Shown here: positions 18,839-27,882 of the stretch, one piece after another
Position numbering within the stretch: the stretch's first letter is position 1
Layout: each line of letters begins with the position of its first letter
Notes under the pieces: model-generated
Database searches by the model: none
What the model saw: only the letters and a program-made list of their open reading frames with translations
What the model was told of the DNA's origin: nothing
Made by a program: the position numbers and the translations under genes
From: Vibrio fluminensis
Lineage (GTDB): Bacteria; Pseudomonadota; Gammaproteobacteria; Enterobacterales; Vibrionaceae
Direction of reading: 5' to 3'
DNA: 64,000 bases
Assembly (NCBI RefSeq): GCF_015278125.1
Contig: NZ_JADILO010000001.1
Span: 124,001 to 188,000 of the forward strand

Positions 18839-20074
18839 CTATAAGTCAAAGAATGGCGTTGGATCGATTTCTAGATTATGTGGAGCCACTGCTTTGTCAA
18901 TTTTGGCACTGCTGTGCTTCAAATCAACATAACTCACTTCGATATAGCGTTTGAATCGACGTGAATAGAAGCATTTGACCTCTGGCTTAAGCGGCTCATC
19001 ATGATTCGATGTCCACACAATACCAATTCGGCCATCGTTTAACTCGACGATTGAGCCCACAGGGTAAACACCAATACAGTTAATGAACTTGTAAACCAGA
19101 TCTTTATCAAGATGGTGACCACTCAAACTCAAAAGAATCTTAAAGGCTTCAGCCGAGCTCATTCCACGCTTATAACAACGGTCTGCGGTAAGTGCATCAT
19201 AAATATCGACGATACTGCTCATACGCCCATGAATCGGCAACTGATCGCCAGCTAGGCCTGACGGGTAACCTGTTCCGTCTAATTTCTCGTGATGCATTAA
19301 ACAGACGTCACGCGATACGTCACTTAACCCTTTAACATTAGTAATAATCTGCTTGGCATAAACTTGGTGAAGTTTTATGTGCTCAAATTCTTCTGGTGTA
19401 AGTTTCGCGGGCTTATTCAGAACTTTATCATCCACTTTAATTTTACCGACATCGTGAATAATACCGCCAATCGCTAGTTGCTTAAGGGTTTCTTTAGATA
19501 GCCCCAAATGCTTACCAAAGCTGACAAGCAAACACGCAACATTGACAGAATGCTCGAGCAAGTATTTGTCTTTATTTCTCAACGCAGATACACAGTGCAT
19601 TGCATCAGAGTCGATTAATACTGAGTCAATAACATCATCTGCCCACTCTTCAATTGCATCAACATGAATCACCTTACCTTCAAAAGTTTGGCTAATCAGT
19701 TTTTGCGCCAGACCTTTAGCCTCGCGAATAATTTTTGATGCTCGTTTTTGCTGAGTGTAACGGCTTTGCTTTTTGGGTTTAGCTTGTGAGGAAACACCGC
19801 TTTCTATCGCAGGTGCAGGCTCGACATCGATAATCGGCGAAACAAAATCACAGGCTTTGTCTGACAAGGATTGGTCAACCCACACAAACTTGACGCCACT
19901 ATTTTTCAATTGAGCGATTGCATTAATGTTTGATACGCGACCTGCATTGGAAAGATTAACACGCTTGCTTTGCTCTATGGCCGTAACAAACATTCCAACG
20001 GACAGTGAATCGATAGATATTTTTATAGAATTTTGGGGATCGTACTGCATTTTATTATCAAACTTCGCATCCAT
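18839..20074 (-). CDS. DUF3391 plus HD-GYP domain protein (putative c-di-GMP phosphodiesterase)
   Basis: This 411-residue soluble protein has an N-terminal DUF3391-like region (about residues 15-140; IDSLSVGMFV...VWVDQS), a basic linker, and an HD-GYP domain (about 150-350). The motifs IIHDVGKIKVDDKVLNKP and HHEKLDGTGYP are complete. A short C-terminal extension (VYPVGSIVELNDGRIGIV) is typical of this architecture. It probably degrades c-di-GMP. It is unlike the GAF/HD-GYP protein at 13.5 kb in its N-terminus. It is transcribed alone. Confidence 0.87.
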   Translation of the reverse strand: MDAKFDNKMQYDPQNSIKISIDSLSVGMFVTAIEQSKRVNLSNAGRVSNINAIAQLKNSGVKFVWVDQSLSDKACDFVSPIIDVEPAPAIESGVSSQAKPKKQSRYTQQKRASKIIREAKGLAQKLISQTFEGKVIHVDAIEEWADDVIDSVLIDSDAMHCVSALRNKDKYLLEHSVNVACLLVSFGKHLGLSKETLKQLAIGGIIHDVGKIKVDDKVLNKPAKLTPEEFEHIKLHQVYAKQIITNVKGLSDVSRDVCLMHHEKLDGTGYPSGLAGDQLPIHGRMSSIVDIYDALTADRCYKRGMSSAEAFKILLSLSGHHLDKDLVYKFINCIGVYPVGSIVELNDGRIGIVWTSNHDEPLKPEVKCFYSRRFKRYIEVSYVDLKHSSAKIDKAVAPHNLEIDPTPFFDL

Positions 20075-20292
20075 TCAAAGGCGTGGGCGCATTATATTAT
20101 GACAAATAAAATAGATCCTCATATCAAGTATTGTTTGCGTTATTTTTGTTCACTATTAAATATAGAATTCGCTGATAGTTCACAAAAAAAACATTACTTA
20201 CTCACAAATTTTCCTCATTTCCTACATGTAGTCTATTTTTTGATCGCAAAAAAAGTGCTTCACTATTTTGTAAAGCACACAATAATCCACCG

Positions 20293-20769
20293 CTATACCC
20301 TTAAATTATCTAATACTACTTGTTGATCTAGATAACTATGATAGTCGGTATAATCAAGCCCTGAATCAAAAATATATTCAGTCACTAGTCGAGTAACGGA
20401 TTCCAATAACTGCTCAACTTGCCAAGGTTTTTCAAAATATTGATTGATACCCGCAGAATTTATGGCTTGAATTGTATCGCCATGGGTTGCTTGACCTGTT
20501 AATAGAATTTTTTTTGTATGAGTGAAGCGCCGATCCTGACTCACCTCGGTTAATAGCTCAACACCCGTTTTCCCAGGCATGACATGGTCTGATATTAAAA
20601 GCGCAATATACTCGCCTTCCGAGTCGAGCTCATCCATAAGCGCTAACACTTCATCAGCTGATTCACAATCTTCAATATTGAGCCATTCAGCTAATGGCTC
20701 AAGGTCTTGCAATACCGCGCTGAGAACCTCTCGTTGGTCGTCGACACAAATTACATTTAGCTTGTCCAT
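20293..20769 (-). CDS. Stand-alone response regulator receiver
   Basis: This is a 158-residue single receiver domain without an output domain. Conserved residues visible are the acidic pair D10-D11 (VICVDDQ), phospho-acceptor D61 (LLISDHVMPGKTG), T91 (LLTGQA) and the lysine in EKPW. I chose ATG 20769 because it begins MDKLNVICVDD and lies one base after the kinase stop. It is the third gene of the transporter-kinase-receiver unit and is presumably phosphorylated by that kinase. Confidence 0.87.
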   Translation of the reverse strand: MDKLNVICVDDQREVLSAVLQDLEPLAEWLNIEDCESADEVLALMDELDSEGEYIALLISDHVMPGKTGVELLTEVSQDRRFTHTKKILLTGQATHGDTIQAINSAGINQYFEKPWQVEQLLESVTRLVTEYIFDSGLDYTDYHSYLDQQVVLDNLRV

Positions 20770-20770
20770 G

Positions 20771-22093
20771 TTAATCCTCGATAGGTAATTTAATTCGAAA
20801 AATAGTCTGACTTTGTTCACTTTTAACTGCTACAGACCCGCCGTATCCTGAAACAATTCTTCTTACAATAGATAGTCCTAATCCTAAGCCAAACGATAAC
20901 CCCCCTTTTTTTGTGGTGAAATTAGGGTCAAATATTCGTCTGCGAGTATTTGAATCTATTTCAGGTCCATTATTCGTAATCGTGACTAATATTCGATTAC
21001 GATTTAAACGGGTTTTAATTTCAACTTTTGGATCTTCGGTCTGGTTCATCGCATCGCATGCATTCTTGATTATATTGATCCACACTTGTACCAGTTCAGT
21101 TTGGGACCCTTTGAATTTTGGCAATTCGCCAGGACTAATCCTCACTGAAACTGGTCTTAAATCACTTTGTAATAAGGCGACAGCACGGTTGATACTTTCG
21201 TTAATATCGACCTCTTCAACCGTATCAATATCAGCGCGTCCTAGCTGTTTAACCGAACGCACAATTCCCACTGTATGTTTAGACGCCGAACGTAAATCAT
21301 GCAGGTCTCTTCCCATTTTCCAGTACTTGACCGCCAACTGGGGGTTACGTAACCAATGAGTAGAAATATTGTCATTTGGTAATGCGCGGGCAAGATCTTT
21401 TGCTGTGGCACGATCTAAACCATAACGCCTCTCTATTTCTTTTGCGCGTTGGCGGGCATCACTAGACGTGCTCTTTTGTCCGTACAATAAGCCATGGTCA
21501 AAGAACTCGCTCGCTTCTGGATGCAACTCTTCAAGCAGATTAACAATCACGTTCTCCAGACGCTCAGATTTACTACTCACCACGCCGATGGCATTGTTGA
21601 GTTCATGAGCAATACCGGCAGCTAGTTGCCCAAGTGTCGTCATCTGCTCGGCAAGATTGAGCTTTTTAAGTGCTTTCTCTTTCGCCAACGCCTCTTGTGT
21701 TGCTCGCCACTGCCGGCGAGAAAGCTCGTTAACAATCACTGGAGTAAACTGGGCAGTTAAGGGACCAAACGTCGCTTCCTCGATAGCCGGAATATTACGA
21801 TCAATCCACGCTAAACGCGCATCGGTTTTGGCAATCACCGTTGATGAAGCTATCCACATACCGGAAAAGAAACTATGTACTCCAATAAACGCCCCTTGGC
21901 TTGCCGAAAATACCTTGGTGATATTCTCACCTTTTTCAGAAACAAACCCTTCTAACTCACCATCTAACACATAGTAGAGTCGCTCGTTGCGTCCATTCTG
22001 TTCAATTAACGTTGCCCCAGCTTCCACCAGCAGTGTGCGTTCTGGTTGGCTGAAATAACGATTAATTAAGCTCGATACATCTGGTTGATACAT
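20771..22093 (-). CDS. Sensor histidine kinase with N-terminal cyclic-nucleotide-binding-like domain
   Basis: This 440-residue soluble kinase has residues about 15-105 matching a cNMP-binding beta-roll (RLYYVLDGELEGF, GAFIGVHSFF). A helical linker follows, then the H-box LGQLAAGIAHELNN with likely phospho-histidine H163, a long helical insert, and a HATPase domain with N-box NIIKNACDAM, NNGPEID and the G-box GLGLGLSIVRRIV. It has no transmembrane segment, so it senses a cytosolic cue. It lies 3 bases after the DASS transporter gene and one base before a receiver gene. The ligand is unknown, and the arginine-based cAMP-binding cassette is not obvious. Confidence 0.85.
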   Translation of the reverse strand: MYQPDVSSLINRYFSQPERTLLVEAGATLIEQNGRNERLYYVLDGELEGFVSEKGENITKVFSASQGAFIGVHSFFSGMWIASSTVIAKTDARLAWIDRNIPAIEEATFGPLTAQFTPVIVNELSRRQWRATQEALAKEKALKKLNLAEQMTTLGQLAAGIAHELNNAIGVVSSKSERLENVIVNLLEELHPEASEFFDHGLLYGQKSTSSDARQRAKEIERRYGLDRATAKDLARALPNDNISTHWLRNPQLAVKYWKMGRDLHDLRSASKHTVGIVRSVKQLGRADIDTVEEVDINESINRAVALLQSDLRPVSVRISPGELPKFKGSQTELVQVWINIIKNACDAMNQTEDPKVEIKTRLNRNRILVTITNNGPEIDSNTRRRIFDPNFTTKKGGLSFGLGLGLSIVRRIVSGYGGSVAVKSEQSQTIFRIKLPIED

Positions 22094-22096
22094 TAC

Positions 22097-23515
22097 TTAA
22101 CCAATATGCCCCACTGAATGAAGAACCCAAACCAAGACAAAACTTAGCCCCACACCCACAATACCTAAAACCACACCCACTTTTGCCATTTGACTACTTT
22201 CTACATTACCAGTGGCGTGTGCGAGTGCGTTTGGTGGAGTACTGATAGGTAATGACATGCCCAAAGAGGCAGCAAAAGTCACCACAAGGATCAGTGTCAC
22301 CTCTCCTCCAAGCGGTGCGAGCGAAGTCATTGATGCGCCTAACGCCGCCATAATTGGCATTAACAAGTTTGCCGTTGCCGTGTGTGACATGAAATTCGCC
22401 ATCAACAAGCAAAGGAACGCCGCACCAAATAGCACCACATAAGGTGAGTATTCATCAAACGGAATACTGTGCACCACCAAGCTAGCAAGCCCAGTCTTAT
22501 CTAATGCTAAACCAAGAGCAATACCGCCAGACACAAGCCACAGTACATCCCAAGATATCTTCTTGAGATCTTCTTTGTTAATGATGCCGGTCAATGAGAA
22601 CACCGCGACAGGAATAAGTGCCACAGTATAAGAGTTCATACCGTGCGTTGACCCCATCAGCCACAATAAAATCGTCAATCCAAAAGTAATGTAAACCACG
22701 ATCGCTTTTGGCGTTTTAAGAAACTTACCTTTAATGGATAAATCAATGCTCTTTTGCTCAGCGGTAAACAATGCATTGATTAGAAACCAAGCCAGCGCCA
22801 TCATTACCACAACGAATGGCACACCAAATGCCATCCACTCACCAAATGATATGTAGTTGTCACCGACGAGATATTTAAGTGCGATGGCGTTTGGCGGAGT
22901 ACCAATTGGCGTGCCAATACCGCCAATATTGGCTGCAACAGGAATACAGAGTGCGAATGCTACTCGGCCTGGGTCTTTGGGCCCAAATACAGCAATAACC
23001 GGAGTTAAGATCGACAACATCATTGCTGTGGTCGCTGTGTTTGACATAAACATAGAGAAGATAGCGGTGATGAGCATCAAACCTAGCATGACATACTTCG
23101 GATCGCTGCCAAATGGTTTCAATAAAACGCGTGCTAAGTTAACGTCCAAACGGTATTTGGTCGCCGCCATAGCAAGAAAGAAACCACCAAGAAAAAGCAT
23201 AATGATAGGGCTAGCAAAAGTCGCCATGATTTCATTATATTTAAGCAAATCACCAAAGTGATCTTGCCCCTGATCTAAGCGGAAAAATATCAACCCTTTA
23301 TCCGAGAGCATCAAAAGCTCAAGGACGATAATTACCACCGATGTGGCGTAAATAGGAATAGGCTCAAATACCCAACACAGAGCCGCTAATAAAAATATTG
23401 CGATAACCCTTTGTTGTAAAATCGTTATTCCTTCAAACGGAAACGCACTTAAGGGCATAAAAAGGATCAACAGTGGGATCACCACTGGAATGATGTATTT
23501 CAAATAAGAACGCAT
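22097..23515 (-). CDS. SLC13/DASS family sodium:dicarboxylate (or sulfate) symporter
   Basis: This is a 472-residue inner-membrane carrier with about 11-12 hydrophobic segments. The DASS signatures occur twice, as expected: MSNTATTAMM with IGTPIGTPPNAIAL in the first half, and MSHTATANLLMP with MSLPISTPPNALAHATG in the second. These SNT and T/PNA motifs bind sodium and a dicarboxylate in VcINDY-type proteins. It is the first gene of an operon with a kinase and a receiver 3 bases downstream, suggesting transport-linked signalling. Confidence 0.88.
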   Translation of the reverse strand: MRSYLKYIIPVVIPLLILFMPLSAFPFEGITILQQRVIAIFLLAALCWVFEPIPIYATSVVIIVLELLMLSDKGLIFFRLDQGQDHFGDLLKYNEIMATFASPIIMLFLGGFFLAMAATKYRLDVNLARVLLKPFGSDPKYVMLGLMLITAIFSMFMSNTATTAMMLSILTPVIAVFGPKDPGRVAFALCIPVAANIGGIGTPIGTPPNAIALKYLVGDNYISFGEWMAFGVPFVVVMMALAWFLINALFTAEQKSIDLSIKGKFLKTPKAIVVYITFGLTILLWLMGSTHGMNSYTVALIPVAVFSLTGIINKEDLKKISWDVLWLVSGGIALGLALDKTGLASLVVHSIPFDEYSPYVVLFGAAFLCLLMANFMSHTATANLLMPIMAALGASMTSLAPLGGEVTLILVVTFAASLGMSLPISTPPNALAHATGNVESSQMAKVGVVLGIVGVGLSFVLVWVLHSVGHIG

Positions 23516-23682
23516 TACGCTACTACTCTTCCTGAGATTTTAAATTGTCTAAGCTAATCATCCTCCTGTTTTATCGAATAAATTTGGCGTTAGATCAATG
23601 AATTTACATTCACAGATCACGCTGTTAAGAAAATGTGCATCATCTCTTACTTTATCGCAGCTGATGACAGTTTAAATCACTC

Positions 23683-23698
23683 GCGCAAACGTTTGCTT
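23683..23698 (+). promoter_or_regulatory. PurR operator of purT
   Basis: GCGCAAACGTTTGCTT matches the E. coli PurR consensus ACGCAAACGTTTGCGT at 14 of 16 positions, with a perfect central AGCAAACGTTTGC-like palindrome core (GCAAACGTTTGC). It overlaps the predicted -35 element of purT, so bound PurR would block transcription when hypoxanthine or guanine is plentiful. Confidence 0.85.
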
Positions 23699-23720
23699 TT
23701 TGTCTTTATTCCAGTATGAT
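23693..23720 (+). promoter_or_regulatory. Predicted purT promoter
   Basis: TTGCTT at 23693-23698 and TATGAT at 23715-23720 are separated by 16 bases. The PurR box covers the -35 element. Confidence 0.6.
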
Positions 23721-23759
23721 TCTTCGCAGTTCTCAATGTCTTTAGATAAAAGGGTGTGT

Positions 23760-24935
23760 ATGTTTGGTACTGCTACTAGTGAAAATTCTACTCGTGTTCT
23801 GCTATTAGGTTCTGGTGAGCTTGGTAAAGAAGTCGCGATTGAGTGTCAGCGTCTAGGTTTGGAAGTGATCGCCTGCGACCGATATGAAAACGCACCTGCT
23901 ATGCAAGTGGCGCACCGTAGTTACGTTTTAGATATGCTGGATGGTGACGCGCTAGCAGACATTATTGCTAAAGAGAAACCGGCATACGTAGTTCCTGAGA
24001 TCGAAGCGATTGCTACTTCAAAACTGGTTGAACTAGAAGCGCAAGGGCTCAATGTCGTGCCAACAGCAAATGCCACCAAACTCACCATGAATCGCGAAGG
24101 CATCCGTCGCCTTGCCGCTGAAGAACTAAAACTGACTACCTCCCCTTACCAATTTGCCGATAACTACCAAGACTTCACTGCTGCTGTAGAAGCAGTCGGT
24201 ATTCCATGTGTGTGTAAGCCAGTGATGAGTTCATCGGGTAAAGGGCAAAGCGTGATAAAAAGTGCGGATGACGTAGAGAAAGCTTGGCAATATGCACAAG
24301 AAGGTGGACGCACTGGCGCTGGACGCGTGATCGTTGAAGGCTTTATTGATTTTGACTATGAAATTACTCAGCTGACGGTTCGCGCCGTAGATGGCGTGCA
24401 CTTTTGTGCACCAATTGGACACCGCCAAGAAGACGGTGACTACCGTGAATCTTGGCAACCACAGGTAATGTCAGACCGAGCACTGAAAGCGGCGCAACAT
24501 GCGGCAGAAAAAGTCGTCAATGCTCTGGGTGGTTACGGCATTTTTGGTGTCGAGCTGTTTGTAAAAGGTGACACTGTCATTTTTAATGAAGTCTCCCCTC
24601 GCCCTCACGATACCGGTCTGGTGACGTTGCTTTCACAAGATATGTCGGAGTTCGCGCTACATGTGCGTGCATTTACTGGCATGCCAATTTCAGCGATTAA
24701 GCAATACGGTCCGTGTGCATCCGCGGTTATCTTGGGTCAAGGTACTTCGAGCAACATTCGCTATGAGGGTTTGGCCGATGCGTTAAATGCGCCACAAACG
24801 CAAGTGCGCCTATTTGGTAAACCGGATATTGATGGTCGCCGCCGTTTAGGTGTGGCAATCACTCAGCGCCCTACTACAGAACAAGCGATTGAAGATGCGA
24901 TTACCGCTGCAAATAAAGTGAAAGTGATTTACTAG
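23760..24935 (+). CDS. purT: Formate-dependent phosphoribosylglycinamide formyltransferase PurT
   Basis: PurT makes formyl-GAR from GAR, formate and ATP (purine synthesis step 3, folate-independent route). The ATG at 23760 gives 391 residues (E. coli 392) and begins [25 protein letters not shown]-grasp features are visible: [15 protein letters not shown] loop, [15 protein letters not shown] and the metal-binding [15 protein letters not shown]. The frame is open 60 bases further upstream, but that part covers the promoter. It is monocistronic with a PurR box. Confidence 0.96.
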   Translation: MFGTATSENSTRVLLLGSGELGKEVAIECQRLGLEVIACDRYENAPAMQVAHRSYVLDMLDGDALADIIAKEKPAYVVPEIEAIATSKLVELEAQGLNVVPTANATKLTMNREGIRRLAAEELKLTTSPYQFADNYQDFTAAVEAVGIPCVCKPVMSSSGKGQSVIKSADDVEKAWQYAQEGGRTGAGRVIVEGFIDFDYEITQLTVRAVDGVHFCAPIGHRQEDGDYRESWQPQVMSDRALKAAQHAAEKVVNALGGYGIFGVELFVKGDTVIFNEVSPRPHDTGLVTLLSQDMSEFALHVRAFTGMPISAIKQYGPCASAVILGQGTSSNIRYEGLADALNAPQTQVRLFGKPDIDGRRRLGVAITQRPTTEQAIEDAITAANKVKVIY

Positions 24936-24980
24936 ATTTCGCAAAGCTGTCCATCTCGGGTTGGACAACCTTATTCGATT

Positions 24981-25019
24981 AAAAAACGCTTGGCGACTTA
25001 TCATCGCCAAGCGTTTTTT
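24981..25019. terminator. Bidirectional terminator between purT and tpm
   Basis: The stem AAAAAACGCTTGGCGA pairs with TCGCCAAGCGTTTTTT around the short loop CTTATCA. It serves both converging genes. Confidence 0.92.
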
Positions 25020-25050
25020 CGTTATCGTATTACCCGAAAGTGGTTAGCAA

Positions 25051-25698
25051 CTAACTCTCAATCAAATACACTTCTTCTGCAAATCGAGTCAGGTTATTGC
25101 GCACAATGCGTGGGTGGTTCTCATCACCTTCATCACGATAAAGCTTAGTGATTTTGTAATCGGCAAAATGACGACGTACTTCTAACTCTGGTACTGAAAA
25201 CGGAGGACCCGCCATCTCCTCTTGAACATAATCTAACGTCACGAGAAGAATACGAGCACCAGGATTCAATAAGCCCTTAAGACGTTCTACATAAGCGTCA
25301 CGCATCTCTTCCGGTAGCGCGACCAACGCCGCACGATCGTAAACAATATCCACTGGTTTAAGTGGCGCAGTGAAATAGTCGCCGACATAAATCGACAACT
25401 CATCAAATTGAAACAGCTCGTGCTGACCATTGATTGGCATCACCATCGGGGTATAAAAGTGCTCAGAAAAAAAAGCACGTACAGCAATATTACTCAGCTC
25501 TACGCCCTGTACATCTTCATGTTTCGTTGCTAACCAAACCAAATCTTCTGACTTACCACACAGCGGGACAAACACTTTGTCACTGTAGTTAGGTTTGGTG
25601 TGTTGCCAATAGTTAATAAGCAGCGGATTCACGTCTTCAAGGTGGAAACCAATTTGGTTGGCAGCCCATTTGTTGTGCCAAAATTCTGGATCTTTCAT
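25051..25698 (-). CDS. tpm: Thiopurine S-methyltransferase family protein Tpm
   Basis: This 215-residue SAM-dependent methyltransferase acts on thiopurines and, in bacteria, on tellurite or selenium compounds. It begins [19 protein letters not shown], the family hallmark. SAM-binding features are [16 protein letters not shown] and [11 protein letters not shown], with [15 protein letters not shown] in the active-site region. The length equals the bacterial family (about 218). It is monocistronic and convergent with purT. Confidence 0.93.
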   Translation of the reverse strand: MKDPEFWHNKWAANQIGFHLEDVNPLLINYWQHTKPNYSDKVFVPLCGKSEDLVWLATKHEDVQGVELSNIAVRAFFSEHFYTPMVMPINGQHELFQFDELSIYVGDYFTAPLKPVDIVYDRAALVALPEEMRDAYVERLKGLLNPGARILLVTLDYVQEEMAGPPFSVPELEVRRHFADYKITKLYRDEGDENHPRIVRNNLTRFAEEVYLIES

Positions 25699-26017
25699 TT
25701 TATAATTTTCTCAGCTGACTTTTGAGCGCTAAGACTATCGAAAAGCTCATCAAAGTTAAACAGACCATTCAGATTAGGTTCATTTTCACTCGATATACTT
25801 AGTTACATCTTGAGGGTGAACTTCTGCAAACAAAGCCACTCAAAATCAGTACCAATAGCGACAACTGAGATCTAGTTAAAACTTTTGAATTAAGATTATT
25901 TGGTAGGATTGAGTTTGCTCAGGCTACCCCCATAAATAGGGTAACGAACTGTTTTGTTTAGGCGTAATTACTTTTTAATTCCCTTTTTCTAAGCAACGAC
26001 AATTCTGAGGAGAGTGA
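25699..26017. other. Intergenic region between tpm and relV
   Basis: This is 319 bases between divergent genes. TACCC (25925-25929) and GGGTA (25939-25943) form a small inverted repeat. No clear sigma-70 pair or known operator was found. GAGGAGAGTGA before the relV ATG is a strong ribosome-binding site. Confidence 0.45.
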
Positions 26018-26794
26018 ATGAGCTTATTCCTACGCACCACGGCACTAATGCTTTTGATGCTGAGCCGTTCTCCAGCTTTTGCCGCGATGCCGATGCCATC
26101 CCCAACCAACGATGGCAGTCGAAGTGCAAACCAAGATCAGGTTTGCTCTAAAGCCTTCAAACACAATCTAAGTGGTTTGTATGGCATTTCTTCAACCGAT
26201 TCAAAGCCATTACAGCCTTATTCTGATTTCGACGTGCTTTACAGTAAAGCGCACCAAGCTCAATTCGAGCTAGAAACTATCTGTAAAAGTACCGCCCTAC
26301 TCACTGGCACCGACGCCTACTTTGCTGGCGTAAAATCTTCTCAGCGTGCCCAAGAAAAAATTGCATTAGAACTGGATGGTCAAGTTAACCGTATTACTGA
26401 CCTTGCCCGTGCAACTATTGTGGCAAACGATGTAGCAAGCTTGATGGAAGCGTTTGAAGTTCTGGATCGTGAAACCACCATCGTTAAAGTGAAAAACCGC
26501 TTTAAAAAACCGGCAGAGTCTGGCTACCGTGACTTAAACGTCTTGGTGAAACTGCCAAAAACGAATCTGGTTGCTGAAGTGCAACTGCACCTAAAAGCCA
26601 TTGCGGATGTTAAATCTGGCCCTGAACATAGCTTCTATGAACAAATTCAGCGCATTGAACGAACCGCAGATATCGAGCAGCGCGCCATGACTGAATTTGA
26701 ATTGGCGCAAATTAATAACATGCGTAGCCAATCGCGTCAGCTGTATCAGGACGCATGGCAACCCTACATTACCACTCATTTGAGTGCGGCATAA
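26018..26794 (+). CDS. relV: Small alarmone synthetase RelV
   Basis: This 258-residue protein carries a single (p)ppGpp synthetase domain and matches Vibrio RelV, the third alarmone synthetase besides RelA and SpoT. K106, D128, R131 and E187 line up, one residue off, with the residues I recall as essential in V. cholerae RelV. The motifs GYRDLN (169-174) and EVQLHLK (187-193) correspond to the RelA/SpoT G-loop and EVQIR-type motifs. There is no hydrolase, TGS or ACT domain. The first 23 residues (LFLRTTALMLLMLS...AFAA) look like a cleavable signal peptide, which is odd for a GTP/ATP-using enzyme. It ends in a terminator. Confidence 0.9.
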   Translation: MSLFLRTTALMLLMLSRSPAFAAMPMPSPTNDGSRSANQDQVCSKAFKHNLSGLYGISSTDSKPLQPYSDFDVLYSKAHQAQFELETICKSTALLTGTDAYFAGVKSSQRAQEKIALELDGQVNRITDLARATIVANDVASLMEAFEVLDRETTIVKVKNRFKKPAESGYRDLNVLVKLPKTNLVAEVQLHLKAIADVKSGPEHSFYEQIQRIERTADIEQRAMTEFELAQINNMRSQSRQLYQDAWQPYITTHLSAA

Positions 26795-26800
26795 TCAATC

Positions 26801-26829
26801 AACAGGCTGAACTCTCAGCCTGTTGTTTT
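26801..26829 (+). terminator. Terminator of relV
   Basis: AACAGGCTGA, loop ACTC, TCAGCCTGTT, then GTTTTA: a perfect 10-bp stem with a short T run. Confidence 0.85.
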
Positions 26830-26901
26830 ATCTACCCCGTTTTTCTCTGCGCCAATTCCTAATCTATATTCATATCAAGAACTGCAACTTGGCAATACGA
26901 T

Positions 26902-27882
26902 ATGAGTAGAGCAACCCTTTGGGCAAGCGTACCCTTATTAATCGCGTTCAATGCATCGGGTCAAGAGACCGTTCCTGACTCTTTTGGGCCTTTGCAAACC
27001 TACGCCCAATCACCTTTTATTACCAATGGCTTGGCTCCTCAGTTACGCTCTGGTTTCTCTATGCCAAATAACTCTATAGAACTTCATGCCTCAGTAACGG
27101 CGGCAAGCATTTGGGCAAAAAACCGAATCTATGAGCTTGATTACTATCAAAATCAACTGCAACTTGGAGGGAAATGGCAAGTAAATAAAAGGTGGCAGTG
27201 GGAAATCGGCTATCGACTGAACCATGCTGGAAATAACAGTTTAGACTCATTGACCATCACATTTCATGACTGGTTTTCTCTGGATCAAAACGGTCGAGAT
27301 GAGGTGGATAACGATCGCTACATCATTTCTGCACCGAGTTATGGCATCAATGAAGAGGATTTTGGCGGCGATATACTTAGCCAAGGCCTGTACAGCTACT
27401 TGCAATACCAACTGTTTCAAAATAGTCATCACGGATTTTCTATTGGCTTCAGCCTCTACTACAGTGATTTAGGCAGTGGCTTCTTTGCCCATAGTGACTG
27501 GGAACAAGCATTACAGCTTAACTATGGTTTTTTAAGTGGCAATCACGCTATTGATGTTACCTTAAGTCAAACTTTTCGTGACGTACCGACAAACTTTGAT
27601 CAAATGCCCTATGTCGACAACAACTGGTTTGTCGGCGGGAGTTACCGTTATCAGTGGTACCAAAATCATTATTTGGTGCTACAACTGGGCGTTTATGAGG
27701 GGATTTCTGAAGCTGACGATGAATTCGCTAAAGTCTCTACGGATGTCACCTTAGGGTATCGTTTCGAAATGGAACAATCTGCGCTGGAGTTTTCAGTAAT
27801 AGAAAACATGATAAATGCAGACAACAGTACCGATATTGCGTTCACTTTCGCTTATCGGTACCGTTATGGCGGCTCTAATTAG
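26902..27882 (+). CDS. Outer-membrane beta-barrel-like protein (DUF3187-like)
   Basis: This 326-residue protein has an N-terminal signal peptide (LWASVPLLIAFNASGQE, cleavage near residue 20). The remainder alternates polar and aromatic residues as in outer-membrane beta strands, ending in FAYRYRYGGSN. The opening mature segment GPLQTYAQSPF resembles proteins I recall as DUF3187. No function is known. The stop overlaps the end of the SpoOM-like gene on the other strand by four bases. Confidence 0.7.
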   Translation: MSRATLWASVPLLIAFNASGQETVPDSFGPLQTYAQSPFITNGLAPQLRSGFSMPNNSIELHASVTAASIWAKNRIYELDYYQNQLQLGGKWQVNKRWQWEIGYRLNHAGNNSLDSLTITFHDWFSLDQNGRDEVDNDRYIISAPSYGINEEDFGGDILSQGLYSYLQYQLFQNSHHGFSIGFSLYYSDLGSGFFAHSDWEQALQLNYGFLSGNHAIDVTLSQTFRDVPTNFDQMPYVDNNWFVGGSYRYQWYQNHYLVLQLGVYEGISEADDEFAKVSTDVTLGYRFEMEQSALEFSVIENMINADNSTDIAFTFAYRYRYGGSN

